From: Cyanobacteria bacterium HKST-UBA02
Lineage (GTDB): Bacteria; Cyanobacteriota; Vampirovibrionia; Obscuribacterales; Obscuribacteraceae
Direction: 5' to 3'
DNA length: 32,970 nt
NCBI GenBank assembly: GCA_020431945.1
Contig: JAGQHH010000018.1
Span: forward strand, 1 to 32,970
In this document: piece after piece, positions 7,837-16,415 of the stretch
How the letters are laid out: the number at the start of each line of letters is the position of its first letter
Position numbering within the stretch: position 1 is the stretch's first letter
Program-made: the position numbers and the translations under genes
Notes under the pieces: generated by a model
Databases searched by the model: none
Seen by the model: the letters and a program-made list of their open reading frames with translations, nothing else
What the model was told of the DNA's origin: nothing

Positions 7837-9033
7837 CTAGAGAAGGCTTTCGAGCAAACTTCCGAGCCCGCTCTTCTCTCTTTTCGGAGCTTCTTCTATA
7901 CGCCCTAGTAATATCCTGATCACAGCCAGAGAACAGCCCCAGGACATGGTAATGCCGGAGCCACCATGACCATAGTTGTGAATCACCAGACGCCCATCCA
8001 GCTCCTGGGCTTCGAGTCTCACCCCGGTATTCTCTGGATCGCGATAATAACGATAACCGAGCCTTCCTTTCAGGTGGTCACGCCGAAATTCCAGCCCCTT
8101 CCAGGCTCTCAGCAGCTCGGCGTTGAGGCTCACCACCGGCTCGGGAACCGGCACTCCGCCAAGAAGCAGGTCCTCTCCCCTCACCGCCTCGCCGCTCCAG
8201 AGCCCAGCCTCATCGAGAATGCCGGGTTCTCTTGTCTGACCCAGAAGATAGCCGTCCCGGCGCGGGAAGAAATGTACATACTCAGGGTCGCCATCCCCCC
8301 GGGCAAAAATTTCGGCAGTGGGAGTGTAGTTGTAGGCCACAGGCATTCCCTGATGAAAAGCCACAGGCATATCAGGAACCAGGGCCTGCCTGCCGCGCAT
8401 CATCAAAGCCGGGGCCTCATCCTCGAACAGATCCAGGGCACCGGCACCAAGACAATTGATCAGAGGCACGTCCCGGGGCATGGACGCCAGACTCTCGCTG
8501 TTGATCTCTCGCTTGAACACTGCACCGCCACCGCCCACTAGCATCGCATAAAGATATGGCATATAAAGCGGCATATCGGCGAAATAAGAATCGAAACTGT
8601 AGCCGAAGAGCCTCTCGGCTCCCGGCCTGATCGGAGGATCAACAGACCTTCTGAGCTTCTCGGGCCGACCTTCGAAGTACTCGAAATTCATCCGGCAATT
8701 AGCCAGAGGCGGGTTTTCACCGGAAGGGGGCTCGCTTTCGAAGACTTCGAAAATCTTGTAGATGCTCACACCGCTCCCGGCCAGCTTCGCGAAGTAAGCG
8801 AAGACCGCCTGGGAATCAGCACTTACCCTGGGAAGATCGGCCACCCGCAAATTGTGCGGATAAGCTGAAGCCATGGCATAGCCGGTAGGAATCTCGCTTG
8901 CCACGGGCTCACCATTGGTCTGGGGACTGTCAGCCACCAGACTGACATTGAAGCCGAGTGCCTGGAGGAGAAGAGCAGTGCTTATCCCCGATACTCCGCC
9001 ACCCAGTACGATAATCTGTCGCCCGGCGTTCAT
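7837..9033 (-). CDS. FAD-dependent D-amino-acid-oxidase-like oxidoreductase 2
   Basis: A 398-residue flavoprotein, last gene of the five-gene minus-strand operon. It has the FAD Rossmann motif GGGVSG near residue 11, a second family segment INCLGAGALDLFEDE, and the C-terminal NYGHGGSGITMSWG motif. It is about 75 residues longer than the DAO-like protein encoded next to it on the other strand, with extra sequence in the middle and a polar tail rich in Lys and Glu. The two are only distantly similar and so are not a recent duplication. Its start is 3 bp after the stop of the cystathionine-synthase-like gene, which indicates translational coupling. Substrate unknown. Confidence 0.88.
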   Translation of the reverse strand: MNAGRQIIVLGGGVSGISTALLLQALGFNVSLVADSPQTNGEPVASEIPTGYAMASAYPHNLRVADLPRVSADSQAVFAYFAKLAGSGVSIYKIFEVFESEPPSGENPPLANCRMNFEYFEGRPEKLRRSVDPPIRPGAERLFGYSFDSYFADMPLYMPYLYAMLVGGGGAVFKREINSESLASMPRDVPLINCLGAGALDLFEDEAPALMMRGRQALVPDMPVAFHQGMPVAYNYTPTAEIFARGDGDPEYVHFFPRRDGYLLGQTREPGILDEAGLWSGEAVRGEDLLLGGVPVPEPVVSLNAELLRAWKGLEFRRDHLKGRLGYRYYRDPENTGVRLEAQELDGRLVIHNYGHGGSGITMSWGCSLAVIRILLGRIEEAPKREKSGLGSLLESLL

Positions 9034-9036
9034 GGT

Positions 9037-10182
9037 TCAGCGATCGGCAAGAGCCTGTTCGAGATCGCCGATCAGTTGCTCCGGGGGCTCGATTCCGACA
9101 GACAACCTGATCGTATTGGCATTGATGGCCGAATTGCCTTCCTGCGGCTCAGGGAAAGAGCGAGCGTAGAAGAGCCAGGCCGGATTGGCTATGGACTGGG
9201 TGAATCCGGTGCCGAATGCAATACGGAATACTTTCATACGATCGAGAACCCGGCGCATGTCTTCCGCTCCGCCTTTCACATCGAAAGCCAGGACCGAGCC
9301 GAAATCTCTCATCTGTCTCTTCGCCACTTCGTGGTCGGGATGGCTCTCGAGACCGGGATAAAGAACTCTCTCCACCCCGCAGTGCTCCTCGAGAAAACGA
9401 GCGATTGCAAAAGCATTCGACGACTGACGATCGATGCGAAGCTGGTATGTCTGCATACCTTTCCAGATCTCGGTGGCAGCATGGGCACTCAGAACATCCG
9501 AGTTCCAGACATTGGCGGACTTGACCCGGGCTACCATCTCGCTGGAGCCCAGCACCGCTCCTCCCATCACATCGCCGACGCCCGAGGCGAATTTCGAAAG
9601 GCTGTGGACCCATAAATCCACCGGCAGATCACCATGCTGATGGAATCCGGCAAGGGAATTGTCGAGCACGGTAAGAACCCCATGCTCCCGGGCAACAGCC
9701 GCACAGGCAGCCAGATCCGGAACCCGTGTCATGGGATTGGTCGGGGACTCGAGCACCAGCACTTTTGTCTTTCCAGGCTGAATCGTGTCGGCGAGTCGAT
9801 GGAGCTGATCTATAGAAAGCATCGAAACTGTGACACCGAAACGAGTCAGGACACCTTCGACGAAAAGCCTGGTCGACTTGTATCCTTCCTTGAGAATGAT
9901 CACGTTGTCACCGGCATTGAGAAGAGCCAGAAGACAGGCTGCGATAGCCGATTTGCCGGTACTGGTCACCCAGCCACGCTCGGTCTTTTGAATTCCGGCA
10001 AGCAGCTTTTCCAGAGCCGAAAGGGTGGGATTGCCGTCACTGAGATAGATCCAGCCGTCCTGCTCGCCTTTGAGCACATCTTCCCAGCACCTCATTGATG
10101 GCAGGGAAAAGCTTATGGTCTCGAAAGACGGGATGATGAATGGATCATTGGTCTCTTTGACGGACCAGGTTCTTTCTACCAT
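9037..10182 (-). CDS. Cys/Met-metabolism PLP enzyme (cystathionine gamma-synthase-like)
   Basis: A 381-residue fold-type-I PLP enzyme of the trans-sulfuration family. Landmarks are WVTSTGKSAIAA, ESPTNPMTRVPD, the PLP-nitrogen Asp174 in VLDNS, and Schiff-base Lys197 in HSLSKFASGVGDVMGG, with NTIRLSVGIEPPEQLIGDLE at the C-terminus. Relatives carry out beta/gamma elimination or replacement on Cys, homoserine esters or homocysteine. Its ATG overlaps the end of the SDR gene by 7 bp, and its CAGGAG site lies inside that gene. No methionine or cysteine biosynthesis gene is nearby, so a dedicated replacement or elimination step in the cluster pathway is likelier than housekeeping trans-sulfuration. 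Confidence 0.9.
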   Translation of the reverse strand: MVERTWSVKETNDPFIIPSFETISFSLPSMRCWEDVLKGEQDGWIYLSDGNPTLSALEKLLAGIQKTERGWVTSTGKSAIAACLLALLNAGDNVIILKEGYKSTRLFVEGVLTRFGVTVSMLSIDQLHRLADTIQPGKTKVLVLESPTNPMTRVPDLAACAAVAREHGVLTVLDNSLAGFHQHGDLPVDLWVHSLSKFASGVGDVMGGAVLGSSEMVARVKSANVWNSDVLSAHAATEIWKGMQTYQLRIDRQSSNAFAIARFLEEHCGVERVLYPGLESHPDHEVAKRQMRDFGSVLAFDVKGGAEDMRRVLDRMKVFRIAFGTGFTQSIANPAWLFYARSFPEPQEGNSAINANTIRLSVGIEPPEQLIGDLEQALADR

Positions 10183-10946
10183 GGCAAACTATCTCCTGAT
10201 ACATTGAGAAACAGACCGGTGCCGGTGTTCTTCTCGACAAGATCGACGATTGCCCGGGCGGAATCCACCGGCTCGATATCCGCATCAACGGGTCCGAACC
10301 TGGTCTTCACTTTGCCAGGATCGATGGCGAGAACCTTGATTCTCTCTTCTTTCAACTCGATGGAGAGACAGGAAGAGAACATATTGAGAGCAGCTTTCGC
10401 TATCCGATACGGATAGGTAGCCTGATCGTGGGGAACCGCCCCGGAAGCCACCCAGTCGAGAGAGCCGAATCGGGAAGAGATATTGACGATGGTGGCACTT
10501 TCCGATTGCCTGAGAAATGGCATGCAGGCGCGCACACAGCGTATAGCGCCGTAGCAGTGGACATTCAGAACCCGATCGAGCTCCCGGTAATCGAGACCAT
10601 CTATACCCATTCCGCTGGCTCCAAAACCGGCATTGTTGAAAAGCAGGTCGACGCGACCGCTCTGGGTCTCGATGAACTCGCTGAGAACCGTCTCGGTGGA
10701 GGGCTCTTCCACATCGCAGCGCACCGGGAATATGCGGTTCGGATCTACAGAAAAGATGTCCCGGACATCATTGAGGCTCCTGACCACAGCAATCACATCG
10801 TAGCCCCGGTTATAGAGCACGTCGACGAGAGCCCTGCCGATCCCCCGCCCGGCCCCGGTGACTACCGCCACAGGAGCTCGCTTCGGACGTTCGGAGCTCT
10901 CACCTGCCCCGTCGATCACTTTCAATCTGGTCTCTTTAGCCGTCAT
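10176..10946 (-). CDS. Short-chain dehydrogenase/reductase (SDR)
   Basis: A 256-residue classical SDR. It has the cofactor motif TGAGRGIG (30-37), NNAG (104-107), the catalytic Ser in NISSRFG (about 157) and YRIAK (Tyr180, Lys184). It should catalyse an NAD(P)H-linked alcohol/ketone or imine interconversion. An open frame runs upstream to 11147, but that part overlaps the decarboxylase gene. The ATG at 10946 begins 2 bp after the decarboxylase stop and is preferred. It is the third gene of the operon. A reductase fits a pathway that makes a keto or imine intermediate, but the substrate is unknown. Confidence 0.9.
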   Translation of the reverse strand: MTAKETRLKVIDGAGESSERPKRAPVAVVTGAGRGIGRALVDVLYNRGYDVIAVVRSLNDVRDIFSVDPNRIFPVRCDVEEPSTETVLSEFIETQSGRVDLLFNNAGFGASGMGIDGLDYRELDRVLNVHCYGAIRCVRACMPFLRQSESATIVNISSRFGSLDWVASGAVPHDQATYPYRIAKAALNMFSSCLSIELKEERIKVLAIDPGKVKTRFGPVDADIEPVDSARAIVDLVEKNTGTGLFLNVSGDSLPW

Positions 10947-10948
10947 GC

Positions 10949-12370
10949 CTATCGATTCTCCAGTACCGAGAAATTCTCCGGCTCGATCAGAAGATTGGCC
11001 GGCAGACTCCCGCCATGGGTACCGATCTCCATATGGTGCACCAGATAGCCGGCAGTATTCGGAAAGACGAAAAGATCCCCGGGCTCCGGAATCTGCTCCA
11101 TGGCCAGACGCCGACGATAGATGAAGTCGCTCTCCGAACATAGACAACCGACCAGGAATGCACCTTCCCTGGAAGCTTCTCTGAGCCCGCCCGCAAGCAG
11201 AATCGGGTCCACGCAGAATTCCGCCCGGAAGGGTCTTAAATTCATCCGGTTCATAGCCAGACCGACAAGAAGATCGCCCCGGGTATCACGCTTGCGAAAT
11301 ACCACACTGGCTACGGTGGCACCAGCGCCATCGAGCAGTGCTCTGCCAGGCTCGAAAAAGAGCTTCATGCCCCGTTCTTTCAGCTCACGATAAAGATGCT
11401 TTCCAGACTCGTCATTGTCGAGCACGGCCTCGATGAATTTCGCCCCGGCGATCTCGTTATAAGCAGGATAAAGATCCGGCTGTCCGACCAGCGCCCCGTT
11501 CTCGAGGCGGAATCCGAACCCGTCATTGCCCACTGTAATCGGCTCGCAGCGCCCCTGCACAGCTTCTTGCAAGCGCGACAGGAATGCTTCCCACTGGGCG
11601 GCATCATCGAGATAACGCATCAGGATCCCGCCACCGATATCGATACCATCGACATTCTGCCCTCCGGCAGCGAGCCCATCGGCGATCTCCATGAGCTGGC
11701 GCACCGCAGCGGCCCTCTCCCTGGGATCATAACGATCGAGATGGGCGTGGAGGACCGACACTCTCAGATGCTCGCAGTGAATCACCCTTTCCAGAACGTC
11801 ACCGGCTTCCTTCAATGGAAAACCGAAACGGCTGTGGATTGTCCTGCCGTCCAGCTCGAATCCGGAGAATCTCAAGCCGATCCGGGCCGAGCGCCCGATC
11901 TGCCGGGCTGCCTGCTTGATGGCATTGAGCTCGTCATGATTGTCCGCCACTATGAGGACACCCGCTTCCACCGCCCTGGCAACAAGCCTGGCGCTCTTGC
12001 CCACAGCAGTTAGAACAACCTGCTCTTCCGGCAAACCCAGCGCCAGGGTCTCCTCCAGCTCTTCGAGACTGGCGGTGTCCACCCCTATCCCCAAATCGAG
12101 ACAACGAGAAACGAACCAGGGAAGCTTGTTGGCCTTGCGAGCGAAATAGAGACCTCCGTCGAGACCTCGCTCTCTCAGGGGCGCTCCCAGAGCTTCGACA
12201 TTCTCATCGAAAGGAGCGGTGGCAAACAGATGAAGAGGAGAGCCCCACTCTGTCACGAGATCATCGAGCAAACCCGGTCTCTCGAGCAGTTTTTCGATCC
12301 AGGAAGACTGCCTGCCTGTCAGGGGAGGCGCACAATTCGCGTATTGAAGCTCGATTTCGATTGTGCTCAT
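10949..12370 (-). CDS. PLP-dependent decarboxylase, DAP/ornithine decarboxylase (fold III) family
   Basis: A 473-residue alanine-racemase-fold PLP decarboxylase. The PLP Lys79 is in YFARKANKLPW, the phosphate-binding Gly cluster is DIGGGILM, and EPGRALLDGAG is followed by the C-terminal CLCSESDFIYRR (Cys409/Cys411), PNTAGYLVHH. Diaminopimelate decarboxylases use a Cys in this loop. The sequence departs from housekeeping LysA and reminds me of the Y4yA-type group, and of SbnH-like decarboxylases in siderophore loci. That assignment is from memory of the families. It overlaps the preceding fused PLP gene by 4 bp (ATGA) and is followed after 2 bp by the SDR, so it is firmly inside the operon. 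Expected role: decarboxylation of an amino-acid conjugate. Confidence 0.88.
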   Translation of the reverse strand: MSTIEIELQYANCAPPLTGRQSSWIEKLLERPGLLDDLVTEWGSPLHLFATAPFDENVEALGAPLRERGLDGGLYFARKANKLPWFVSRCLDLGIGVDTASLEELEETLALGLPEEQVVLTAVGKSARLVARAVEAGVLIVADNHDELNAIKQAARQIGRSARIGLRFSGFELDGRTIHSRFGFPLKEAGDVLERVIHCEHLRVSVLHAHLDRYDPRERAAAVRQLMEIADGLAAGGQNVDGIDIGGGILMRYLDDAAQWEAFLSRLQEAVQGRCEPITVGNDGFGFRLENGALVGQPDLYPAYNEIAGAKFIEAVLDNDESGKHLYRELKERGMKLFFEPGRALLDGAGATVASVVFRKRDTRGDLLVGLAMNRMNLRPFRAEFCVDPILLAGGLREASREGAFLVGCLCSESDFIYRRRLAMEQIPEPGDLFVFPNTAGYLVHHMEIGTHGGSLPANLLIEPENFSVLENR

Positions 12371-14964
12371 GGCGCCAGTTGCGAGGGAACATCATTGACA
12401 GCGGGGAAATACTCCTCGCCCAGGGCTTCGAAATATTCATCCACATGCTGGAGAGGCGAATCGCAGCAGAGAAATGCGCAGACTAGCTCGGCATCCCGGC
12501 TTGCCATGGGCTCCAGGCGCCCTTCGCCGTCCAGGTATTGCAAATAGGAGAGCAGTCCGGCCAGATTCATACCGGAGCTGGGACCGCCCATGATCCCGTT
12601 TCTGACGAGCTCGACGCTCTTCTCGAAACTCTCTCTGGCTTCGACTTCCTGACTGTGGTTGGCGATATTCTGCCATTCGAAGGTAACATCACCCAGCAAC
12701 GCCTTTTCCCGGGGCCCGGGCACAGCCTGCCCCCTGGCCGGGCAGCATGCCACGACTTGCAGGTGAGGATTGCGCGAGCGGAGCTCCCCGGCCACACCGA
12801 CCATGGTGCCGCAAGTGCCGAGAGCCAGAGATAGAATGCCGAGGCGTCCACCGGTCTGAGCCCAGAGATCCGGAGCAAGGTAACGGGCGAAGCCTGCCGG
12901 ATTATCCGGATTGCCGTATTGACCCGGATTGAGCCAGCCCGGCCGATCGCCCATGCTTCTGGCGCGATAAGCCCTTGGCTCGAGCTTGCCGAACTGCTCG
13001 TGACCGGGTCCGGGATGGAGAAAAGGCTCGATTCCGAAAAGCTGCAACATGCGAAGCAAAGCCGGGGCGATATCATGGTCCACCAGAGCACAGGTGGTAT
13101 CGACTCCGAAAAGCCTGGCCATGACGCTCAATGACATGACGGTGTTGGAGGAGGAGCTCTCGATTATCCGAGCGACATCTCGAAGCTCGCCACGCTCGCT
13201 GGCTGCTTTCAACATCGAATAAGCCGGTATAGACTTGACGTTCATCAGCGGCACCAGAGGCATCATCTTGGCGAGAATCCGAACCCCACGAGAGGCATAG
13301 GGATTGAGCTTCTCAGGCAGCTCCACCAGCGGTGCCGGAGCATAATTGGCCGGGTCGAGATAATCGGCCAGGGCCGTTTCACCAGTAAAAGTACCTGAAC
13401 GTCTACCAGCAGGAGCCTTCTTCGCCTCAGCCTGATTGGTGATATTCGGCGCTACCTGAGCCCTGGGGCCGGCTGGCTGGCGCGCGAAAATACGCCGGTC
13501 TGCCTCGATCAAAAGGGCAACAAGCTCATCCACCTGAGAGGCGGTTTCGGTGCCGATGGAAATCCTCAGGAAAGGCGGCTCCCAGACAGTGGCCGGAGCG
13601 GTGACATAGAGCCTGGTGATATCGAAGCCGAAACTGGTGCTGAAGCCCAGGGGGAAATGGCAGGTCCGGGCAAGCTCCAGGACGGTATCCTCGAATTGCT
13701 TGTAGAGATCGACCCTGGCAAATTCTTTGCGAAAACGAATCGAGGCGACCGGGCTGCGGAACCAGGCACAGTCACCCGCCCCATTGCCCGCCCAGGAGAT
13801 GCTCTCGATTACCGAAGTACCTCCGGCAAGCTCGAGGCCGGTGACCAGCCGCTCCATATTCCGAGCATGCCGCCGCATACGATTCTCGAGATTTCTCCGA
13901 TCCGGACAGGGGAGACTGCCCACGCTGGAATCGGCAATATTGGCGCCGAATCTGGCCCTGGTCTTGAAAAAGCTGCTCTGGATCCGCTCCGGTGCATGCC
14001 AGGCAACGATACCACCAGTAACACCATCCATACCGAATTGATGATGCTTGGCCAGGCTCTCGACCAGGATCACATGCAAGTGATCGGGGAGGTCGGAAAG
14101 CATCCCCCCTGGCAGCAGCGGCGCGGGAAGACAGGTGCTGTCAATGACCACAAAGGTCTCGTCCACCGTTCCGGTGGCGGCAAAATCCATGATGGTCTCC
14201 AGGTCATGCACCATGACCTCTCCGCAGTTGGATACGGCATCGACGAAGATGATCCTGGGCATTACTTCTTCCAGCCTGCCTCTGAGACTGTCCTTTCCCT
14301 GAGGTCGAAAGATTTCCAGGTCCGGGAAGAACGCCCGGGCAAGATGAATATTCTCGAAATACATGGGCTCAAGGGCCATAGCCGGACCTGCCACCCTGTA
14401 CTCTCCCTGCAGGAAGTGAAGCACACTGGAGAAGGCCGACATGCCGCAACTGGTGAGATAGGTTTTGATGGTGTCGGAGCCCAGGTGGCTCAAGTACTCT
14501 CTCTCGAACCGCCGCTCATAGGAAGCCGCCTCGAGATGCCCATCTCTTTTGTAGTCCAGAACATGCTCGGCAATTCCATCGCTGAGCATGTTGTCCATAG
14601 AAAAGGAGCAGGTCGTCTCATACACAGGACTCTGCCAGTCGGTCAGGCAGGCGCTCAGACCTCTATGCCTGTAGGCAACCCTCAAAGTGTTCTTGATCTC
14701 GAGATACTCCTGCCGCACCGAGGAGAGCACCTCAGCGATGGTCCCGGGCGCGCCCCAGCGCGCCACACGTTCGACCAGGTCGAAACTCTTGCGAACGCGG
14801 GCGCGGATTTTTCGAGCCGCATCCGGGGAGTCGGTTGAATCCTCGGCCAGACCGTCAGTGAGAAAACGCAGCTCGAGAAGATCCCTGACGATATCGTCGA
14901 TGTCGGAGACAATGCTTTCGCCATAAATAAGAGGTTCTACTTCACTTCTCTTATGGACAATCAT
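12367..14964 (-). CDS. Fused PLP enzyme: Cys/Met-type fold I plus cysteine-synthase-type fold II
   Basis: An 865-residue first gene of the operon, with two different PLP enzymes in one chain. After a helical N-terminal part (1-100), residues about 110-495 match the Cys/Met metabolism fold: Asp275 in VVIDSTCLPAPLLPGG and Lys306 in ESLAKHHQFGMDGVTGG. A linker rich in Pro, Ala and Lys (496-530) leads to a beta-family domain (about 540-840). Its Lys577 in NVKSIPAYSM aligns with SVKDR of cysteine synthases; ESSSSNT (602-608) is the substrate-carboxylate loop, GTCGTMVG (716-723) the phosphate cup and GPSSGMN (794-800) the ring-nitrogen site. Both catalytic lysines are present. Start: the frame opens at 15045, but only the ATG at 14964 has GAAAAGAGG at 9 nt. 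The fusion suggests channelling between two PLP reactions. Confidence 0.88.
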   Translation of the reverse strand: MIVHKRSEVEPLIYGESIVSDIDDIVRDLLELRFLTDGLAEDSTDSPDAARKIRARVRKSFDLVERVARWGAPGTIAEVLSSVRQEYLEIKNTLRVAYRHRGLSACLTDWQSPVYETTCSFSMDNMLSDGIAEHVLDYKRDGHLEAASYERRFEREYLSHLGSDTIKTYLTSCGMSAFSSVLHFLQGEYRVAGPAMALEPMYFENIHLARAFFPDLEIFRPQGKDSLRGRLEEVMPRIIFVDAVSNCGEVMVHDLETIMDFAATGTVDETFVVIDSTCLPAPLLPGGMLSDLPDHLHVILVESLAKHHQFGMDGVTGGIVAWHAPERIQSSFFKTRARFGANIADSSVGSLPCPDRRNLENRMRRHARNMERLVTGLELAGGTSVIESISWAGNGAGDCAWFRSPVASIRFRKEFARVDLYKQFEDTVLELARTCHFPLGFSTSFGFDITRLYVTAPATVWEPPFLRISIGTETASQVDELVALLIEADRRIFARQPAGPRAQVAPNITNQAEAKKAPAGRRSGTFTGETALADYLDPANYAPAPLVELPEKLNPYASRGVRILAKMMPLVPLMNVKSIPAYSMLKAASERGELRDVARIIESSSSNTVMSLSVMARLFGVDTTCALVDHDIAPALLRMLQLFGIEPFLHPGPGHEQFGKLEPRAYRARSMGDRPGWLNPGQYGNPDNPAGFARYLAPDLWAQTGGRLGILSLALGTCGTMVGVAGELRSRNPHLQVVACCPARGQAVPGPREKALLGDVTFEWQNIANHSQEVEARESFEKSVELVRNGIMGGPSSGMNLAGLLSYLQYLDGEGRLEPMASRDAELVCAFLCCDSPLQHVDEYFEALGEEYFPAVNDVPSQLAP

Positions 14965-15015
14965 TGATACCATCCTCTTTTCAGGCGTATGACGCACAGG
15001 AATTGATTTCATTAT

Positions 15016-15203
15016 TCGCAAATAGTAATTGCGACTGATTTGCAAATAACGGTCTCAAACGATACACCCGGTCTGACAGCAATGTCAATGCGGTTCAAAC
15101 CTATTGCAACAACCTGTGTCGATCTTATATATAAGGGTCTGTTTTCGATTTCAGAGCCAGTGGCGCAAATATGATCCGCATATAATCTCAAAAGGTTTTG
15201 AGA
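15016..15203. promoter_or_regulatory. Divergent control region with four dyads
   Basis: Between the PLP operon and the PepSY gene are four inverted repeats: TCGCAA-N7-TTGCGA (15016-15034), ATTTGCAAAT (15038-15047), CTTATATATAAG (15124-15135) and TCTCAAAA-GG-TTTTGAGA (15186-15203). The last overlaps a TATAAT box (15181-15186) on the plus strand. No known operator class was matched with confidence. Fur-type, metal-responsive control would fit the gene content but is unproven. Confidence 0.5.
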
Positions 15204-15237
15204 ATCGATTGCAAACGCGCGATAATCCCACAGAATC

Positions 15238-16413
15238 ATGAAAAACAAGCGGACCATCTCCGGAAGCAGGCTGGCGGCGGCAACCTCCAGCGGAAACCGA
15301 AACACAGCACCGGCAGAAGCCCGGAGACCTTTCTATATTTTCTGTTTGAAAGTCCACAGCCTCATTGGTGGGATCCTTGCCGCCTATTTCCTCCTCATGA
15401 GCCTCACAGGTACCAGCCTGGTTTTCGCAGACCGCCTGGTGGAAGCCACCAATCCAGCCCCCGTCGACTCAGCCAGTAGTATGGCCGGCAGTGCAAGCCT
15501 GATGTCCATACTGGAAACAGTCAGGAAGAGCTATCCGGACTACCGGGTCACATGGCTGCATCTGAGCCCCGCGCCCGGCACCGCCACCGAGGTCTATATC
15601 GCTTCCGGATCGGACAACTCCCTGAAAAATACCGTCCTAGTCGACCCGGGGAATGGAAAAATCCTCGGAGAGCGAAACCGGATTATCCAGTTCTTGATGA
15701 ACCTCCACTTCGATCTTCTCTCCGGCAAGACCGGTCGCACCGTCAATGGCTTCATGGCACTCTGCCTGATTATTATCGTGGCAAGCGGAGCCGCAGTCTG
15801 GTGGCGCGGCCCGTCCCGCATAAAAGAACGCCTGGTGATAAGCGGCTTCCGCAATCCGGTCCTTCTGAGAAGACAGATCCACCAGTGCCTGGCATTTTTC
15901 GTCCTGCCCATGCTTCTCGTCTGGGCCGTAAGCGCTCTCTATTTCGCCTTTCCAAAACCCTTCGAGGGTATGACCAGGGCGCTCCTCCAGGACTCCGAAA
16001 CTGCCCCCGCCCCGACCCCGGCAACGAATCTGATATTGGACTGCAGCAACCCGGATGCCATGGTCAGGACCGCCGCACCTCTGGCACCGGGACTGCTTCC
16101 TGCCTGGGTGAAGATCCCGGCAAAAGAAAGAGATGAGGCAGCAGTTTATTTTCGACCGCCCGGGAATGCAAGAGACAAAGAAGCCATGACCCGTATCTTT
16201 GTCGACACCGGAACCGGAAAAGTGACCGGAATTCTCGAGCCAGCCGACCGGACTCCCTCCCAGACAGCCACGGCGATTCTCAAAAAGCTCCACTTCGGCA
16301 CCATCGCCGGTATCTGGTCCCAGATACTCTGGCTCTTTCTGGGTCTGACACCGGCTGTCCTGGCAATCACAGGATTGTCCATGCTCTACGACAAGAATGC
16401 CCGGAGGCGCTAA
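15238..16413 (+). CDS. PepSY-associated transmembrane protein
   Basis: A 391-residue inner-membrane protein with the layout of PepSY-TM (PiuB/FegB-like) proteins. There is a first helix (about 38-65) with the family's early His (LKVHSLIGGILAAYFLLMSLTGTSLVF) and a large extracytoplasmic PepSY-like part with a repeated VDPGNGKILGE/VDTGTGKVTGI strand pattern. Two middle helices lie near 165-190 and 218-240, and a last helix near 358-385 ends in a basic tail. Such proteins often sit beside siderophore receptors, and some act as reductases of imported ferric chelates. No Shine-Dalgarno site is obvious at the ATG. The next gene begins 2 bp after its stop, so a functional pair is likely. Confidence 0.85.
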   Translation: MKNKRTISGSRLAAATSSGNRNTAPAEARRPFYIFCLKVHSLIGGILAAYFLLMSLTGTSLVFADRLVEATNPAPVDSASSMAGSASLMSILETVRKSYPDYRVTWLHLSPAPGTATEVYIASGSDNSLKNTVLVDPGNGKILGERNRIIQFLMNLHFDLLSGKTGRTVNGFMALCLIIIVASGAAVWWRGPSRIKERLVISGFRNPVLLRRQIHQCLAFFVLPMLLVWAVSALYFAFPKPFEGMTRALLQDSETAPAPTPATNLILDCSNPDAMVRTAAPLAPGLLPAWVKIPAKERDEAAVYFRPPGNARDKEAMTRIFVDTGTGKVTGILEPADRTPSQTATAILKKLHFGTIAGIWSQILWLFLGLTPAVLAITGLSMLYDKNARRR

Positions 16414-16415
16414 GT

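Noticed and set aside
7894..7910. 17-mer related to the terminator-associated dyad
   Set aside because: It matches copy 2 well but lies within the coding end of the second DAO-like gene, 64 bp from the terminator. It was therefore not counted as a full member.
13657..14838. Long plus-strand open frame (393 codons) opposite the fused PLP gene
   Set aside because: It is antisense to a clearly recognised two-domain enzyme. The frame stays open because of the codon bias of the real gene, and its translation shows no family features.
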